Positions 26,123-34,390 of a DNA stretch of 63,783 bases are shown here, one piece after another (position 1 is the stretch's first letter; each line of letters begins with the position of its first letter). Below the pieces are notes generated by a model. That model saw only the letters and a program-made list of their open reading frames with translations. It did no database searches and was not told the origin of the DNA. Origin of the DNA: Spirosoma fluviale. GTDB taxonomy: Bacteria; Bacteroidota; Bacteroidia; Cytophagales; Cyclobacteriaceae. The DNA is taken from positions 1 through 63,783 of the forward strand of contig CAMBMU010000004.1 of assembly GCA_945868725.1 (NCBI GenBank), read 5' to 3'. The position numbers were made by a program, and so were the translations under genes.

Positions 26123-26614
26123 TTAGTACACTTTTTCTCCTTTGGTGAGCCAAATACTCCAGGGTTTGGAGTAGGTATGCACTTTTTGCGTTGGCTTTCC
26201 ATTGGCAAAAACTGTCCGCCCCTCATTTGCCCAATGAAGGATCCCGCCATAAAGATTGTACACTTTTTTAAACCCTGCTTTTTGAAGTGCTTTTCCAATC
26301 TCCTCAGAGCGTGCACCTACCGTACAATAAATAAGCACCGGTTTATTTTTATCCAATTCAGCGACTGTTTTCAAGGTAAAAGTCTCATGTCCCACCCATT
26401 TTGCATGTTGCAAATGGCTCACCTGATACTCCACTTTTTCTCGAGCATCCAGTACCTGATAATTCGTTAGTTCAGTGATTTGCTCAGGTTTGACCACTGG
26501 AAAACTGGAATCATACAAACCCTTTAACAGGGTTTGGTAAGGCAAAGACTGCCCATAGGCGTGCAACCCGAAAAACAGGAAGCAACACAAGAAGTTAAGT
26601 CTGAATGGAGTCAT
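26123..26614 (-). CDS. Rhodanese-like domain protein, exported
   Basis: 163 residues. The ATG at 26612-26614 was chosen because the promoter box TAAATTTG ends 5 nt before it, which excludes the upstream in-frame ATG at 26632. A signal peptide (…LCCFLFFGLHAYGQ) is followed by one rhodanese domain with VLDAREKVEY and active loop YCTVGARSEE (Cys followed by TVGAR). It can carry persulfide sulfur in the periplasm. It is the first gene of the long leftward run that continues to DUF547, redox and glycosyltransferase genes. Confidence 0.85.
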   Translation of the reverse strand: MTPFRLNFLCCFLFFGLHAYGQSLPYQTLLKGLYDSSFPVVKPEQITELTNYQVLDAREKVEYQVSHLQHAKWVGHETFTLKTVAELDKNKPVLIYCTVGARSEEIGKALQKAGFKKVYNLYGGILHWANEGRTVFANGKPTQKVHTYSKPWSIWLTKGEKVY

Positions 26615-26619
26615 GGTAG

Positions 26620-26627
26620 CAAATTTA
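26620..26627 (-). promoter_or_regulatory. Promoter -7 box of the rhodanese operon
   Basis: TAAATTTG on the minus strand, an exact TAnnTTTG match, lies 5 nt upstream of the ATG at 26614. It implies a very short or absent 5' leader. Confidence 0.55.
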
Positions 26628-26662
26628 ATCAACTAACTCCAATTGAACCATTGAAGTTCTGA

Positions 26663-26830
26663 TTACGCATAAAAATCTGAAAGTCGGACCAATCCTTTCT
26701 TGTCTTTAATTCTAATTTTCTTGCCATCAAGCTCATTTAATCCATCTTTTTTAAATTCAGATAGCAATCGGATCACTGACTCTGTTGCCGTTCCTACCAT
26801 CCCGGCAATTTCTTCTCGAGTGAGGATGAG
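26663..26830 (-). pseudogene. Crp/Fnr-family regulator, 3' remnant (HTH only)
   Basis: Reading leftward, an open frame ends at TAA 26663-26665 and encodes the C-terminal helix-turn-helix of a Crp/Fnr regulator: LTREEIAGMVGTATESVIR then LLSEFKKDGL. The cyclic-nucleotide-type sensor domain is missing. A stop (TAA at 26840-26842) stands four codons beyond the conserved start of the motif and no start codon precedes the HTH. The first two thirds of the gene have therefore been lost, possibly when the neighbouring HsdR-N gene arrived. The remnant frame is uninterrupted, so the loss may be recent. Confidence 0.85.
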
Positions 26831-26892
26831 TGATGTTAGTTAGAATTTATGAAAAAATTAAAAATCATTTTTAAATACTATTTCATACTGTG

Positions 26893-27345
26893 TTAGGGTA
26901 CTGGAGGTAAGGTCAGTTGTTGGGTAAATTTGCCCTCATCTTCAACATAGCCCATAAAAACATGCCTTTCCCCATTACTCAACGCAATAAATGGACATTT
27001 TAAGGTTTGGTTGTAGGCTATTGCCTGAGAAAGCACTTTTTGATTGATCTCGATTTCAGGGGATTTGCACTCAATCAAAAAGTACGGAAGACCCTGCCGA
27101 TCAAAAACTAGCAGGTCGGTCCTCTTTTGCAGGCCATTGTAGGTCAAGCCTCTTTCACTGGTAACCAAGCCCTTGGGAAATCCCTTACTAGTAATCAAGA
27201 AATGAATCCAATGCTGGCGAACCCATTCCTCAGGGGTCAAAAGAATGTTTTTTTTACGCAACACATCAAAAACGAAAACCTTCTCCCCTTCTCTGGTTAG
27301 TTGAGGGGCAATCGCTGGCAAATTCAGTTTAGGTAGCGTGATCAC
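26893..27345 (-). CDS. Type I restriction HsdR N-terminal-like protein (solo)
   Basis: 150 residues, start GTG at 27343-27345. The protein is a single nuclease-type domain: LTPEEWVRQHW, then KRTDLLVFDRQGLPYFLIECKSP with the Asp...Glu-x-Lys catalytic pattern of PD-(D/E)XK nucleases. It is like the N-terminus of HsdR (HSDR_N_2) but lacks the helicase part. No methylase or specificity subunit is nearby. Solo forms are common in Bacteroidota and probably are not restriction enzymes. It lies about 60 bp from the Crp/Fnr remnant. Confidence 0.82.
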   Translation of the reverse strand: MITLPKLNLPAIAPQLTREGEKVFVFDVLRKKNILLTPEEWVRQHWIHFLITSKGFPKGLVTSERGLTYNGLQKRTDLLVFDRQGLPYFLIECKSPEIEINQKVLSQAIAYNQTLKCPFIALSNGERHVFMGYVEDEGKFTQQLTLPPVP

Positions 27346-27410
27346 AGCTGAAACAATTGTCTAAAACACAAAATAACCCTTTTCCAACATAAATTCTAGC
27401 TAATCCTACA

Positions 27411-28109
27411 CTACCTTTTTTCAATTGGTTCAAAACTTAGGTAAGGAACAATTTTTCCGACCCATTCCTCTTTGAAAATTTTTATTCCCAAAAGATCCAT
27501 GGGCTCATGATATCCCCCATGCTGCAAACGATAGGCAACTAGAACCTTGGCTTCTTGGTAACTGATATAGGGATGGGAAGCAAGGTCTTCAACTGTAGCA
27601 CGATTGATGAATAGCTTGCGAATGGGTGCAGCGTCAAAATCAAAATAATCCCAAATCAGGGGAATGACCTCAGGCTTGAGCCCATATACTTCATTTAGCT
27701 GGGCTATTTGAGTAAAGCCACCTAACTTCTCCCGGTGCTTGATGATCCTTCCTGCAGTCAATGCGCCGATACCAGGCACAATTTGTAAAAGCACGGAATC
27801 AGTTTCGGAAAAAGGCAAGCGATTAATCCGCTCAGAAACTTTAGTTGAATGAGAACGGATGATCGTATCCTGGACATTGAATGTCGGCAATGGAGAAACC
27901 GAAAGTTGAAACCCAGCCTGTTCCAAACTATCCACTTCATGAAGATATTGCAGGTATATCGCTGAGGCCTTTTGATTTTTTGCCCAAGCAAGCACCTGAG
28001 AAGCGGCCACTAATACCATTAGAAATGGAATTAAAAGGAAAAACCCTCGAGATTCTTTTGCTGAAAATCCGAGATGAGTCTTAGTCCAAAAAATTACCCG
28101 CTGCCACAT
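27411..28109 (-). CDS. Helix-hairpin-helix protein (ComEA-like)
   Basis: 232 residues from the ATG at 28107-28109; an upstream in-frame ATG at 28184 gives 25 further residues and cannot be excluded. One membrane span (FFLLIPFLMVLVAASQVL) is followed by two or three helix-hairpin-helix segments (VLLQIVPGIGALTAGRIIKHREKLGG and YISYQEAKVLVAYRLQHGG, here in part). ComEA-type repeats bind DNA non-specifically, so a membrane-anchored DNA-binding role in uptake or repair is plausible. It is divergent from hemA. Confidence 0.78.
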   Translation of the reverse strand: MWQRVIFWTKTHLGFSAKESRGFFLLIPFLMVLVAASQVLAWAKNQKASAIYLQYLHEVDSLEQAGFQLSVSPLPTFNVQDTIIRSHSTKVSERINRLPFSETDSVLLQIVPGIGALTAGRIIKHREKLGGFTQIAQLNEVYGLKPEVIPLIWDYFDFDAAPIRKLFINRATVEDLASHPYISYQEAKVLVAYRLQHGGYHEPMDLLGIKIFKEEWVGKIVPYLSFEPIEKR

Positions 28110-28263
28110 GGAATGAAGTTGAAAAAGTATCTGAACTGAAGTTACAGGTTCTACCCCTTCAAACCAAACATACTTCCAGCTCACAAGCTGAAAGTATTAT
28201 TTAGATTGATTTTAAATTAGATAAGTCTTACTAGAAAGAAACTTTTGAGGGGTCATCACCTGT

Positions 28264-28271
28264 TAAATTTG
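28264..28271 (+). promoter_or_regulatory. Promoter -7 box of hemA
   Basis: TAAATTTG, exact TAnnTTTG, ends 18 nt before the hemA ATG. A TTTTG at 28243-28247 could serve as the -33 element, with a 16-bp spacer that is somewhat short. Confidence 0.6.
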
Positions 28272-28289
28272 CAGCCTTAGTTCAACCAA

Positions 28290-29561
28290 ATGCAGACCAA
28301 ATTTAGAGTTGTCAGTTTATCCCATAAAAGTGCTCCCGTTCATATCCGGGAGTTAATTTCCTTAGATGAATTGGCTATTGAACGTCTACTGCTCAAACTC
28401 AAAGAATTCTTTAGTATCACAGACGCATTGGTTCTCTCAACCTGCAACCGAACTGAAGTCTACTACAGCCACGAATTGGATCTCAGTAGTGAACTAATCA
28501 AGTTGATCGGGATCGAACGAGGATTAACTGACGCAATTAGCTATCTGGATTATTTTCAAGTTTTAAATAACGAACAGGAAGCAGTCACTCACTTATTTCG
28601 TGTATCTATGGGCCTTGAAGCCCAGGTTATAGGTGACATTCAAATCTCAAATCAGGTAAAAAGAGCCTACCAAACAGCCGCTGACTTAGCGCTTGCAGGA
28701 CCATTTTTGCATCGTTTAATGCATACCATTTTCTTTACCAACAAGCGGGTAGTACAAGAAACTGGATTCAGAGACGGTGCCGCCTCTCTTTCTTATGCCA
28801 CGATTGAGTTGATAGAAAGCCTTACCCAGAATATTTTTCAACCCAGAATTTTACTAATTGGTGTAGGAGAAATTGGAGAGGATGTAGCCAAAAATATGGT
28901 GCATCTACCCACTGCACAAGTAAAAATCGCAAATCGAACGCTTGCCAAAGCAGAAGAAATTGGGATTCCACTTGGTTTTGAAGTCATTGCATTTGAATCC
29001 TGCCTAACAGCCATTGAAGAAGCAGATGTAGTGGTTTGTTCGGTACGAATGCCAGAACCTCTCCTTACCAAACAATTGATTAAAGCGATCAATATTCCTA
29101 GCTATAAGGTCCTAATTGACCTTTCTGTACCTCGAAGTATTGAAACTTCAGTCGAAGAACTCCCAGGGGTAGTTCTATATAATGTGGATAATATCCAAAG
29201 CAAAGCTACGGCAGCTCTACAAAATCGATTGGAATCCATCCCTTCAGTTGAAGCTATTCTCGAAGAAAGTATTGAGGAGTTTGGTGCTTGGCAAAAAGAA
29301 ATGATAGTATCCCCTACCATCCAAAAACTAAAGCAGGCCTTGGAGCAAATTCGGCAAGAAGAAATGAGTAGGTATTTGAAAAACGCGGATGAAAAAGAAT
29401 ATTTGTTGATTGATAAAGTCACCAAAAGTATGATGCAAAAAATACTGAAGGCACCCGTTGTTCAATTGAGAGCTGCCTGTCAGCGAGATGAGGCAGCAGA
29501 AATGATTGAGCTAATTACAGACCTTTTTGATTTAGAAAAGTCAAAAAATGAGAAAGAATAA
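28290..29561 (+). CDS. hemA: Glutamyl-tRNA reductase
   Basis: 423 residues. It reduces glutamyl-tRNA(Glu) to glutamate-1-semialdehyde, the first committed step of C5-pathway haem synthesis. The catalytic STCNRTE motif is intact with nucleophile Cys52. The NADPH Rossmann motif is LIGVGEIGEDVA (about residue 190), and the C-terminal dimerisation helix runs from about 330. The next enzyme, HemL, is encoded at 44065-45354, so both early haem genes lie in this window but in separate operons. Confidence 0.96.
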   Translation: MQTKFRVVSLSHKSAPVHIRELISLDELAIERLLLKLKEFFSITDALVLSTCNRTEVYYSHELDLSSELIKLIGIERGLTDAISYLDYFQVLNNEQEAVTHLFRVSMGLEAQVIGDIQISNQVKRAYQTAADLALAGPFLHRLMHTIFFTNKRVVQETGFRDGAASLSYATIELIESLTQNIFQPRILLIGVGEIGEDVAKNMVHLPTAQVKIANRTLAKAEEIGIPLGFEVIAFESCLTAIEEADVVVCSVRMPEPLLTKQLIKAINIPSYKVLIDLSVPRSIETSVEELPGVVLYNVDNIQSKATAALQNRLESIPSVEAILEESIEEFGAWQKEMIVSPTIQKLKQALEQIRQEEMSRYLKNADEKEYLLIDKVTKSMMQKILKAPVVQLRAACQRDEAAEMIELITDLFDLEKSKNEKE

Positions 29562-29623
29562 TCTCTACGGATGATATCCTAAGGTAGAAATCCATAATTT
29601 CACAATCCTACTGTTTAAATGCC

Positions 29624-31198
29624 ATGAGAAATCTGTTTTACCCAGTTTTAGCAAGTTTTCTAATCTTGGCCAGTCCTAGCCTAGGACAAACCTGGGAAGT
29701 CTACGACTTTAGTGGAAGCCTTCAGACCCGTGCGGACTTCCAGGACATCGATTTACTCGGTGAATCTGTAAGTGTTGGAAAAAATACAAACGGATTATTT
29801 CTACTATCCCCAGATTTAAGACCTGTAGTAGACCTTCAAGGTCAGGAAGTAGTTCAATACCTCAAGCCTTGGATTTTAGTGAAAGGACCCAAAGGAATTG
29901 GAGCCTTCCATGAATATGGTCAACTTGCCCTACCCTTGGAATACGAGGAAATCCTTACCTACACCAATCGCCTATTAGCCAGAAAAGGAAATGAGTATTG
30001 GGTATTTGAAAAATCTACTGGGAAAGTTAAATGGTTGGGAACAGCCGAACATGCCAAGCTCACACGCAATGGGCAAGTGATTCTAAAAAATCAGGGTCAG
30101 TTTTTTTTACCCCTTTCTTCAAATCCTGAAAAAACGTATGACTTGCTAATTGAAAACCAAAGTAATTTTCTTTTGGCAAAAGAAACCTCAGGATACGGTC
30201 TGATCAACCAAGCCGGAAATTATGTCCTGAATCCAGTGCTCGACCAGTTGGAGTACACACGAGGTGACAATTACTTTGGCTTTGATGAAAACCAATACCT
30301 TTTGATTCGTGGATTTGAAGAGCGCGCTCAAGTACGCTACAACTCCTACCACAAAATCACCAAAGACGGCGATCTTTTGCTAGAATACATCCACGGTAAA
30401 TTGAGACGGGTTCTAGAGGAAGAAGGGATTTTACTCGATGCAGTGGGCATGGAATCTGTGAAATTGATTGGTCCTGATGCATTCAACATTAAATTCAGAG
30501 AAAACAAATTAGGCCTACTCGGAAAAAATGGATGGCTGGTGGCTCCCAACTCTGATGCAGAGTGGATTGGGGTAGGTACTGAGGGACTTTTCCCTGCACT
30601 TAAAAATGGCAAATATGGCTACTTAGATGCAACAGGGAAATGGATTATTCCACCAAGTTTCTTGGAGGTTGGGACTTTTTCGGAAAAATTCAGTACCTAC
30701 AGAAATACTACTACCTGGGGCACTATCAATACCGATGGGAAAATGGTCGCTGAGGCGAAATGGGATAAAATAAACAGTTTCATTGGAGGAGTAGCCATCG
30801 CTGAATCTGCAAACAAACAGTATCTAATTCTGCCAAATGGCGAACTCGCTTATCCAGAAGGATTAGATAAAATAGTACGATTAAAAGAGGGGCATTTTTT
30901 GGTGGAAATTAACACTAAATCTGGTCTTCTAAATTCTCAAGGCAAACTCATTCTTCCAATCAGTTTTGATCAGATTCAAGTAGAGAATAAAGATTTTTTC
31001 ATTGTTTCCAAGGAAGGACTTTCTGGGATTATGAGGGCAAGTGGAGATGTGTTTTTGCCACTTCAATACACACAAATTGCGATTGATTGGAGCGAACAAA
31101 AAGTATTCGCAAAAAGTCTCCCAGATCAAGTGGTCGAAGAAAATCCGGAAACAAATCCAGTAAAAGCTCCCCTGTTAAAAAGAAAAAAGGGAGCTTAA
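29624..31198 (+). CDS. WG-repeat protein, exported
   Basis: 524 residues with signal peptide (MRNLFYPVLASFLILASPSLGQ). The body consists of WG-type repeats: motifs such as GYGLINQAGNYVLNP, KYGYLDATGKWIIPP, TWGTINTDGK and GLLNSQGKLILP recur through the protein at about 40-60 residue spacing. These beta-rich repeats often mediate binding and have no known enzymatic activity. It starts 62 bp after hemA and ends in a clear terminator, so it may be co-transcribed with hemA. Confidence 0.82.
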   Translation: MRNLFYPVLASFLILASPSLGQTWEVYDFSGSLQTRADFQDIDLLGESVSVGKNTNGLFLLSPDLRPVVDLQGQEVVQYLKPWILVKGPKGIGAFHEYGQLALPLEYEEILTYTNRLLARKGNEYWVFEKSTGKVKWLGTAEHAKLTRNGQVILKNQGQFFLPLSSNPEKTYDLLIENQSNFLLAKETSGYGLINQAGNYVLNPVLDQLEYTRGDNYFGFDENQYLLIRGFEERAQVRYNSYHKITKDGDLLLEYIHGKLRRVLEEEGILLDAVGMESVKLIGPDAFNIKFRENKLGLLGKNGWLVAPNSDAEWIGVGTEGLFPALKNGKYGYLDATGKWIIPPSFLEVGTFSEKFSTYRNTTTWGTINTDGKMVAEAKWDKINSFIGGVAIAESANKQYLILPNGELAYPEGLDKIVRLKEGHFLVEINTKSGLLNSQGKLILPISFDQIQVENKDFFIVSKEGLSGIMRASGDVFLPLQYTQIAIDWSEQKVFAKSLPDQVVEENPETNPVKAPLLKRKKGA

Positions 31199-31217
31199 AA
31201 AACTCCCTTTTATTTTT
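31185..31217 (+). terminator. Rho-independent terminator after the WG-repeat gene
   Basis: Stem AAAAGGGAG / CTCCCTTTT with a 9-nt loop, followed by a T-rich run. The stop codon of the WG-repeat gene lies in the loop. It also faces the end of floA on the other strand and may serve both. Confidence 0.75.
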
Positions 31218-31228
31218 GCTGATTAGGA

Positions 31229-32224
31229 TTACGAAGTTCCTGAATCTTTGGAATCCTTCCCTGATTTGGCAATGGAATCACGCATAGCCGTGTCAGACTT
31301 TACATTTTCCATCTTGTAGTAATCCATCACTCCAAGCTGACCAGAACGGAATGCCTCAGCGATTGCCTTTGGAATCTCTGCTTCAGCCTCAATCACCTTG
31401 GCTCGCATCTCCACATTCCTAGCTTTCATTTCCTGCTCCAAAGCTACAGCCATGGCTCTACGCTCCTCAGCTCTTGCCTCTGCAACTTTCAAGTCTGCAG
31501 ATGCTTGATCTATCTGAAGTTTAGCTCCAATGTTGGCCCCTACATCGATGTCTGCGATGTCAATGGAGAGGATTTCAAAGGCTGTTCCTGCGTCAAGGCC
31601 TCTAGATAAGACCAGCTTAGATATTTTATCAGGATTTGCCAACACAGACTTGTGATCTACAGAAGAACCAATAGAAGTAACAATACCTTCACCTACTCTA
31701 GCCAAAATGGTTTCTTCACCCGCTCCTCCTACTAGCTGCGCAATGTTTGCCCGAACGGTTACCCGTGCTTTAGCCACCAACTGGATCCCATCTGCTGCTA
31801 CTGCAGCCACATTGGGAGTATTGATCACCTTAGGGTTAACAGATATTTGAACTGCCTCAAACACATCTCTACCTGCCAAGTCAATCGCAGTAGCCTGCTT
31901 AAAACTTAAGGTAATATTGGCCTTATCGGCAGAAATCAACGCTCGAATGACCGTGGGAACATTTCCTCCAGCCAAATAGTGGGTTTCTAAGTCATTGGTA
32001 GTTAATTGCAAACCAGCCTTGGTCGCTGTAATCATCGCATTGACAATCAAACTTGGTGGCACTTTTCGAATTCGCATTCCAATCAACTCTCCGATTCCAA
32101 CTTTAACATTCGAAAATTGAGCCGTAATCCAAAGGTTTACTGGAACAAAATACAAGAAAATAAATAGGAGAACGATGCCAGCAAAGGCAGCAATCAAAAC
32201 GAATAATGAACTTTCTTCAAACAT
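31229..32224 (-). CDS. floA: Flotillin-like protein FloA
   Basis: 331 residues. An N-terminal membrane hairpin (residues 6-30) is followed by the SPFH domain ([19 protein letters not shown] near residue 44) and a long charged coiled coil with [20 protein letters not shown]-like repeats from about 225. Length and sequence match bacterial FloA (YqfA), which organises membrane microdomains. It follows an NfeD-family gene by 7 bp, the standard floA partner arrangement. Confidence 0.94.
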   Translation of the reverse strand: MFEESSLFVLIAAFAGIVLLFIFLYFVPVNLWITAQFSNVKVGIGELIGMRIRKVPPSLIVNAMITATKAGLQLTTNDLETHYLAGGNVPTVIRALISADKANITLSFKQATAIDLAGRDVFEAVQISVNPKVINTPNVAAVAADGIQLVAKARVTVRANIAQLVGGAGEETILARVGEGIVTSIGSSVDHKSVLANPDKISKLVLSRGLDAGTAFEILSIDIADIDVGANIGAKLQIDQASADLKVAEARAEERRAMAVALEQEMKARNVEMRAKVIEAEAEIPKAIAEAFRSGQLGVMDYYKMENVKSDTAMRDSIAKSGKDSKDSGTS

Positions 32225-32231
32225 ATTTTTT

Positions 32232-32690
32232 TTAGTTTACACTGATTTTATTGTTTTCAATTTTAATGATGGTAACTGAACTATTCACCTCAATAAATCC
32301 AGACTCAGACTTCACCTCTACCCAAAGCTCATTAAATGATGCTTTTCCGTAAGGCTTGATATCCGAAACTGCCAATCCCTTCATTCCTACTTCTAGACCA
32401 TCTGTTCTACCATCGAAAGTTCCGCCCGACTGGGTTGACTTCAGCGAAAATTTATTCCAAACGCCTGAACTAAACCCATACCAAACTGCTCCAAAATTGA
32501 TCGCTAGGGCAATGCCTGCAATCCACAAGGCCATGGAATATTCAAAATTTAAAAACGCAAATACAAGTCCTGCCCCACTTACCAGAAATCCAAAAATTCC
32601 CACAACAGTTGTTCCAGGGATAAAGATAATTTCAACCAATAGCAAAACTAAGCCAATGAGCAGCAGCGTACTTAAGACTAAAATTTCCAT
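32232..32690 (-). CDS. NfeD-family membrane protein
   Basis: 152 residues from the ATG at 32688-32690; an in-frame ATG at 32711 adds only seven hydrophobic residues. Three or four N-terminal spans are followed by the C-terminal OB-fold domain ([25 protein letters not shown]). The short NfeD form without protease domain pairs with flotillins and is thought to assist SPFH oligomers. It is directly upstream of floA. Confidence 0.88.
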   Translation of the reverse strand: MEILVLSTLLLIGLVLLLVEIIFIPGTTVVGIFGFLVSGAGLVFAFLNFEYSMALWIAGIALAINFGAVWYGFSSGVWNKFSLKSTQSGGTFDGRTDGLEVGMKGLAVSDIKPYGKASFNELWVEVKSESGFIEVNSSVTIIKIENNKISVN

Positions 32691-32751
32691 AAAAATGAAG
32701 ATGAATAACAACTAATCTACATGATTCTTACGAATTCTTACCGAAAAAGAA

Positions 32752-32777
32752 AAAAACCCGAGAATTTTCGGGTTTTT
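32752..32777 (-). terminator. Rho-independent terminator of proS
   Basis: AAAAACCCGA, 6-nt loop, TCGGGTTTTT: a perfect 10-bp stem with T runs on both sides. It lies 13 bp beyond the proS stop codon on the minus strand and 60 bp upstream of the NfeD gene start. Confidence 0.85.
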
Positions 32778-32790
32778 CATTGGCTAAAAA

Positions 32791-34272
32791 TCAATAGGCC
32801 TTGGCAAAAAGCACCCTCCCAGTAGAGGGCTTTCCACTGTACACGCAGACCCCTTGCTCCGATACTTGATCCAGAGGAATGCATCGAATGGTGGCTTTAG
32901 TCAGCTCCTTAATTTTCTCTTCAGTCTCAGCGGTTCCATCCCAATGCGCGGCCAAAAACCCAGCTTTTTGTTCCAAAACCTGCTTAAATTCTTCCCAGCT
33001 ATTTACTTCGGTGGTATTTTCTTTTCTAAAATCAAAAGCCTTTTGATAAATCTGCTCCTGAATATTAGCCAAAAGTGTGCCGATTTTATCTGCAATTGGC
33101 ATCTCTTCCCATTGGAAAGATTCCTTAGTCAAGGTATCTCTTCTGGCAATTTCTAAGGTCTTATTTTCTAAATCTCGAGGACCTAGCGCAATCCGAACAG
33201 GCACTCCTTTCAATTCGTACTCTGCAAACTTCCAGCCTGGCTTCTGAGTATCTCGATCATCGTATTTGACACTGATACCAGCTTTCCTCAGCTCTGCCAT
33301 GATTTCCTTCGCCTTTACCGAAATCATCGCTAATTCTTCCTCTCCTCTGTAAATCGGTACGATGACCACTTGAAATGGAGCAAGTTTGGGAGGCAACACC
33401 AAGCCGTTATCATCCGAATGCGCCATAATCAAGGCACCCATCAAACGCGTACTCACTCCCCAAGAAGTTCCCCATACATATTCCAAGCCGCCTTCTTTGG
33501 TTGCAAATTTAACCTCAAATGCCTTGGCAAAATTCTGCCCTAAAAAGTGGGATGTACCTGCTTGAAGCGCTTTACCATCTTGCATCAAGGCTTCAATACA
33601 TAAAGTTTCATCTGCACCAGCAAATCGTTCATTCGCTGTTTTTTTACCCTTCACAACAGGGAGCGCCATAAACTCTTCCGCAAACTGTGCATAGATATTC
33701 ATCATTTGTACCGTCTCGGACATCGCCTCTTCTGACGTAGCATGAGCAGTATGCCCTTCTTGCCATAAAAATTCGGTAGTTCTCAAAAACAAACGGGTTC
33801 GCATTTCCCAGCGTACCACATTTGCCCATTGGTTGACTAACAACGGCAAATCCCTGTAGGATTGAATCCAATTTTTATAGGTACTCCAAATGACTGTCTC
33901 TGAAGTAGGGCGAACAATTAACTCCTCTTCTAATTTAGCCTCAGGATCAACAATCAACCCCGAACCATCGGCTGCGTTTTTTAAGCGATAGTGCGTGACC
34001 ACAGCGCATTCTTTGGCAAATCCTTCCACATGGCTTGCCTCTTTACTTAAAAAAGATTTGGGTATAAATAGTGGAAAATAGGCGTTGGAATGGCCTGTTT
34101 CCTTAAACATTCGGTCCAATTCAGCTTGCATTTTCTCCCAAATGGAATACCCATAAGGCTTAATTACCATACATCCTCTCACCGGGGAATTCTCAGCCAA
34201 ATCGGCCCTTTTTACCAGTTCATTGTACCAGAGGGAATAATCTTCACTCCGTTTTGGAAGTCCTTTACTCAT
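32791..34272 (-). CDS. proS: Prolyl-tRNA synthetase
   Basis: 493 residues, the short archaeal/eukaryote-like type that lacks the editing insertion domain of E. coli ProRS. Class II motifs are visible: motif 2 around [16 protein letters not shown] and [24 protein letters not shown], and motif 3 near [18 protein letters not shown]-terminal anticodon-binding domain follows ([12 protein letters not shown]). It charges tRNA(Pro). The gene has its own promoter and terminator and is transcribed alone. Confidence 0.96.
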   Translation of the reverse strand: MSKGLPKRSEDYSLWYNELVKRADLAENSPVRGCMVIKPYGYSIWEKMQAELDRMFKETGHSNAYFPLFIPKSFLSKEASHVEGFAKECAVVTHYRLKNAADGSGLIVDPEAKLEEELIVRPTSETVIWSTYKNWIQSYRDLPLLVNQWANVVRWEMRTRLFLRTTEFLWQEGHTAHATSEEAMSETVQMMNIYAQFAEEFMALPVVKGKKTANERFAGADETLCIEALMQDGKALQAGTSHFLGQNFAKAFEVKFATKEGGLEYVWGTSWGVSTRLMGALIMAHSDDNGLVLPPKLAPFQVVIVPIYRGEEELAMISVKAKEIMAELRKAGISVKYDDRDTQKPGWKFAEYELKGVPVRIALGPRDLENKTLEIARRDTLTKESFQWEEMPIADKIGTLLANIQEQIYQKAFDFRKENTTEVNSWEEFKQVLEQKAGFLAAHWDGTAETEEKIKELTKATIRCIPLDQVSEQGVCVYSGKPSTGRVLFAKAY

Positions 34273-34321
34273 TTACTTGTTGTATAAGAAGAAATGTGTT
34301 TATTTTGATCAGTTGGAAGTA

Positions 34322-34329
34322 CAAATATA
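34322..34329 (-). promoter_or_regulatory. Promoter -7 box of proS
   Basis: TATATTTG on the minus strand, exact TAnnTTTG, about 49 nt upstream of the proS ATG. The intergenic region is shared with the divergent lipoprotein gene. Confidence 0.5.
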
Positions 34330-34390
34330 ACCCAAAAAGTACAACCTCTACTTGGTCATTCCGTTTAACCAAGCATAAACTACTTCACCC

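Noticed and set aside
26071-26316. N-terminal extension of the DUF547 gene
   Set aside because: It overlaps the rhodanese coding sequence antiphase and lacks any signal peptide; the ATG at 26070 begins a lipobox-containing leader.
26893-27345. Type I restriction-modification system
   Set aside because: Only the HsdR N-terminal-like domain is encoded; no helicase part, HsdM or HsdS is found nearby.
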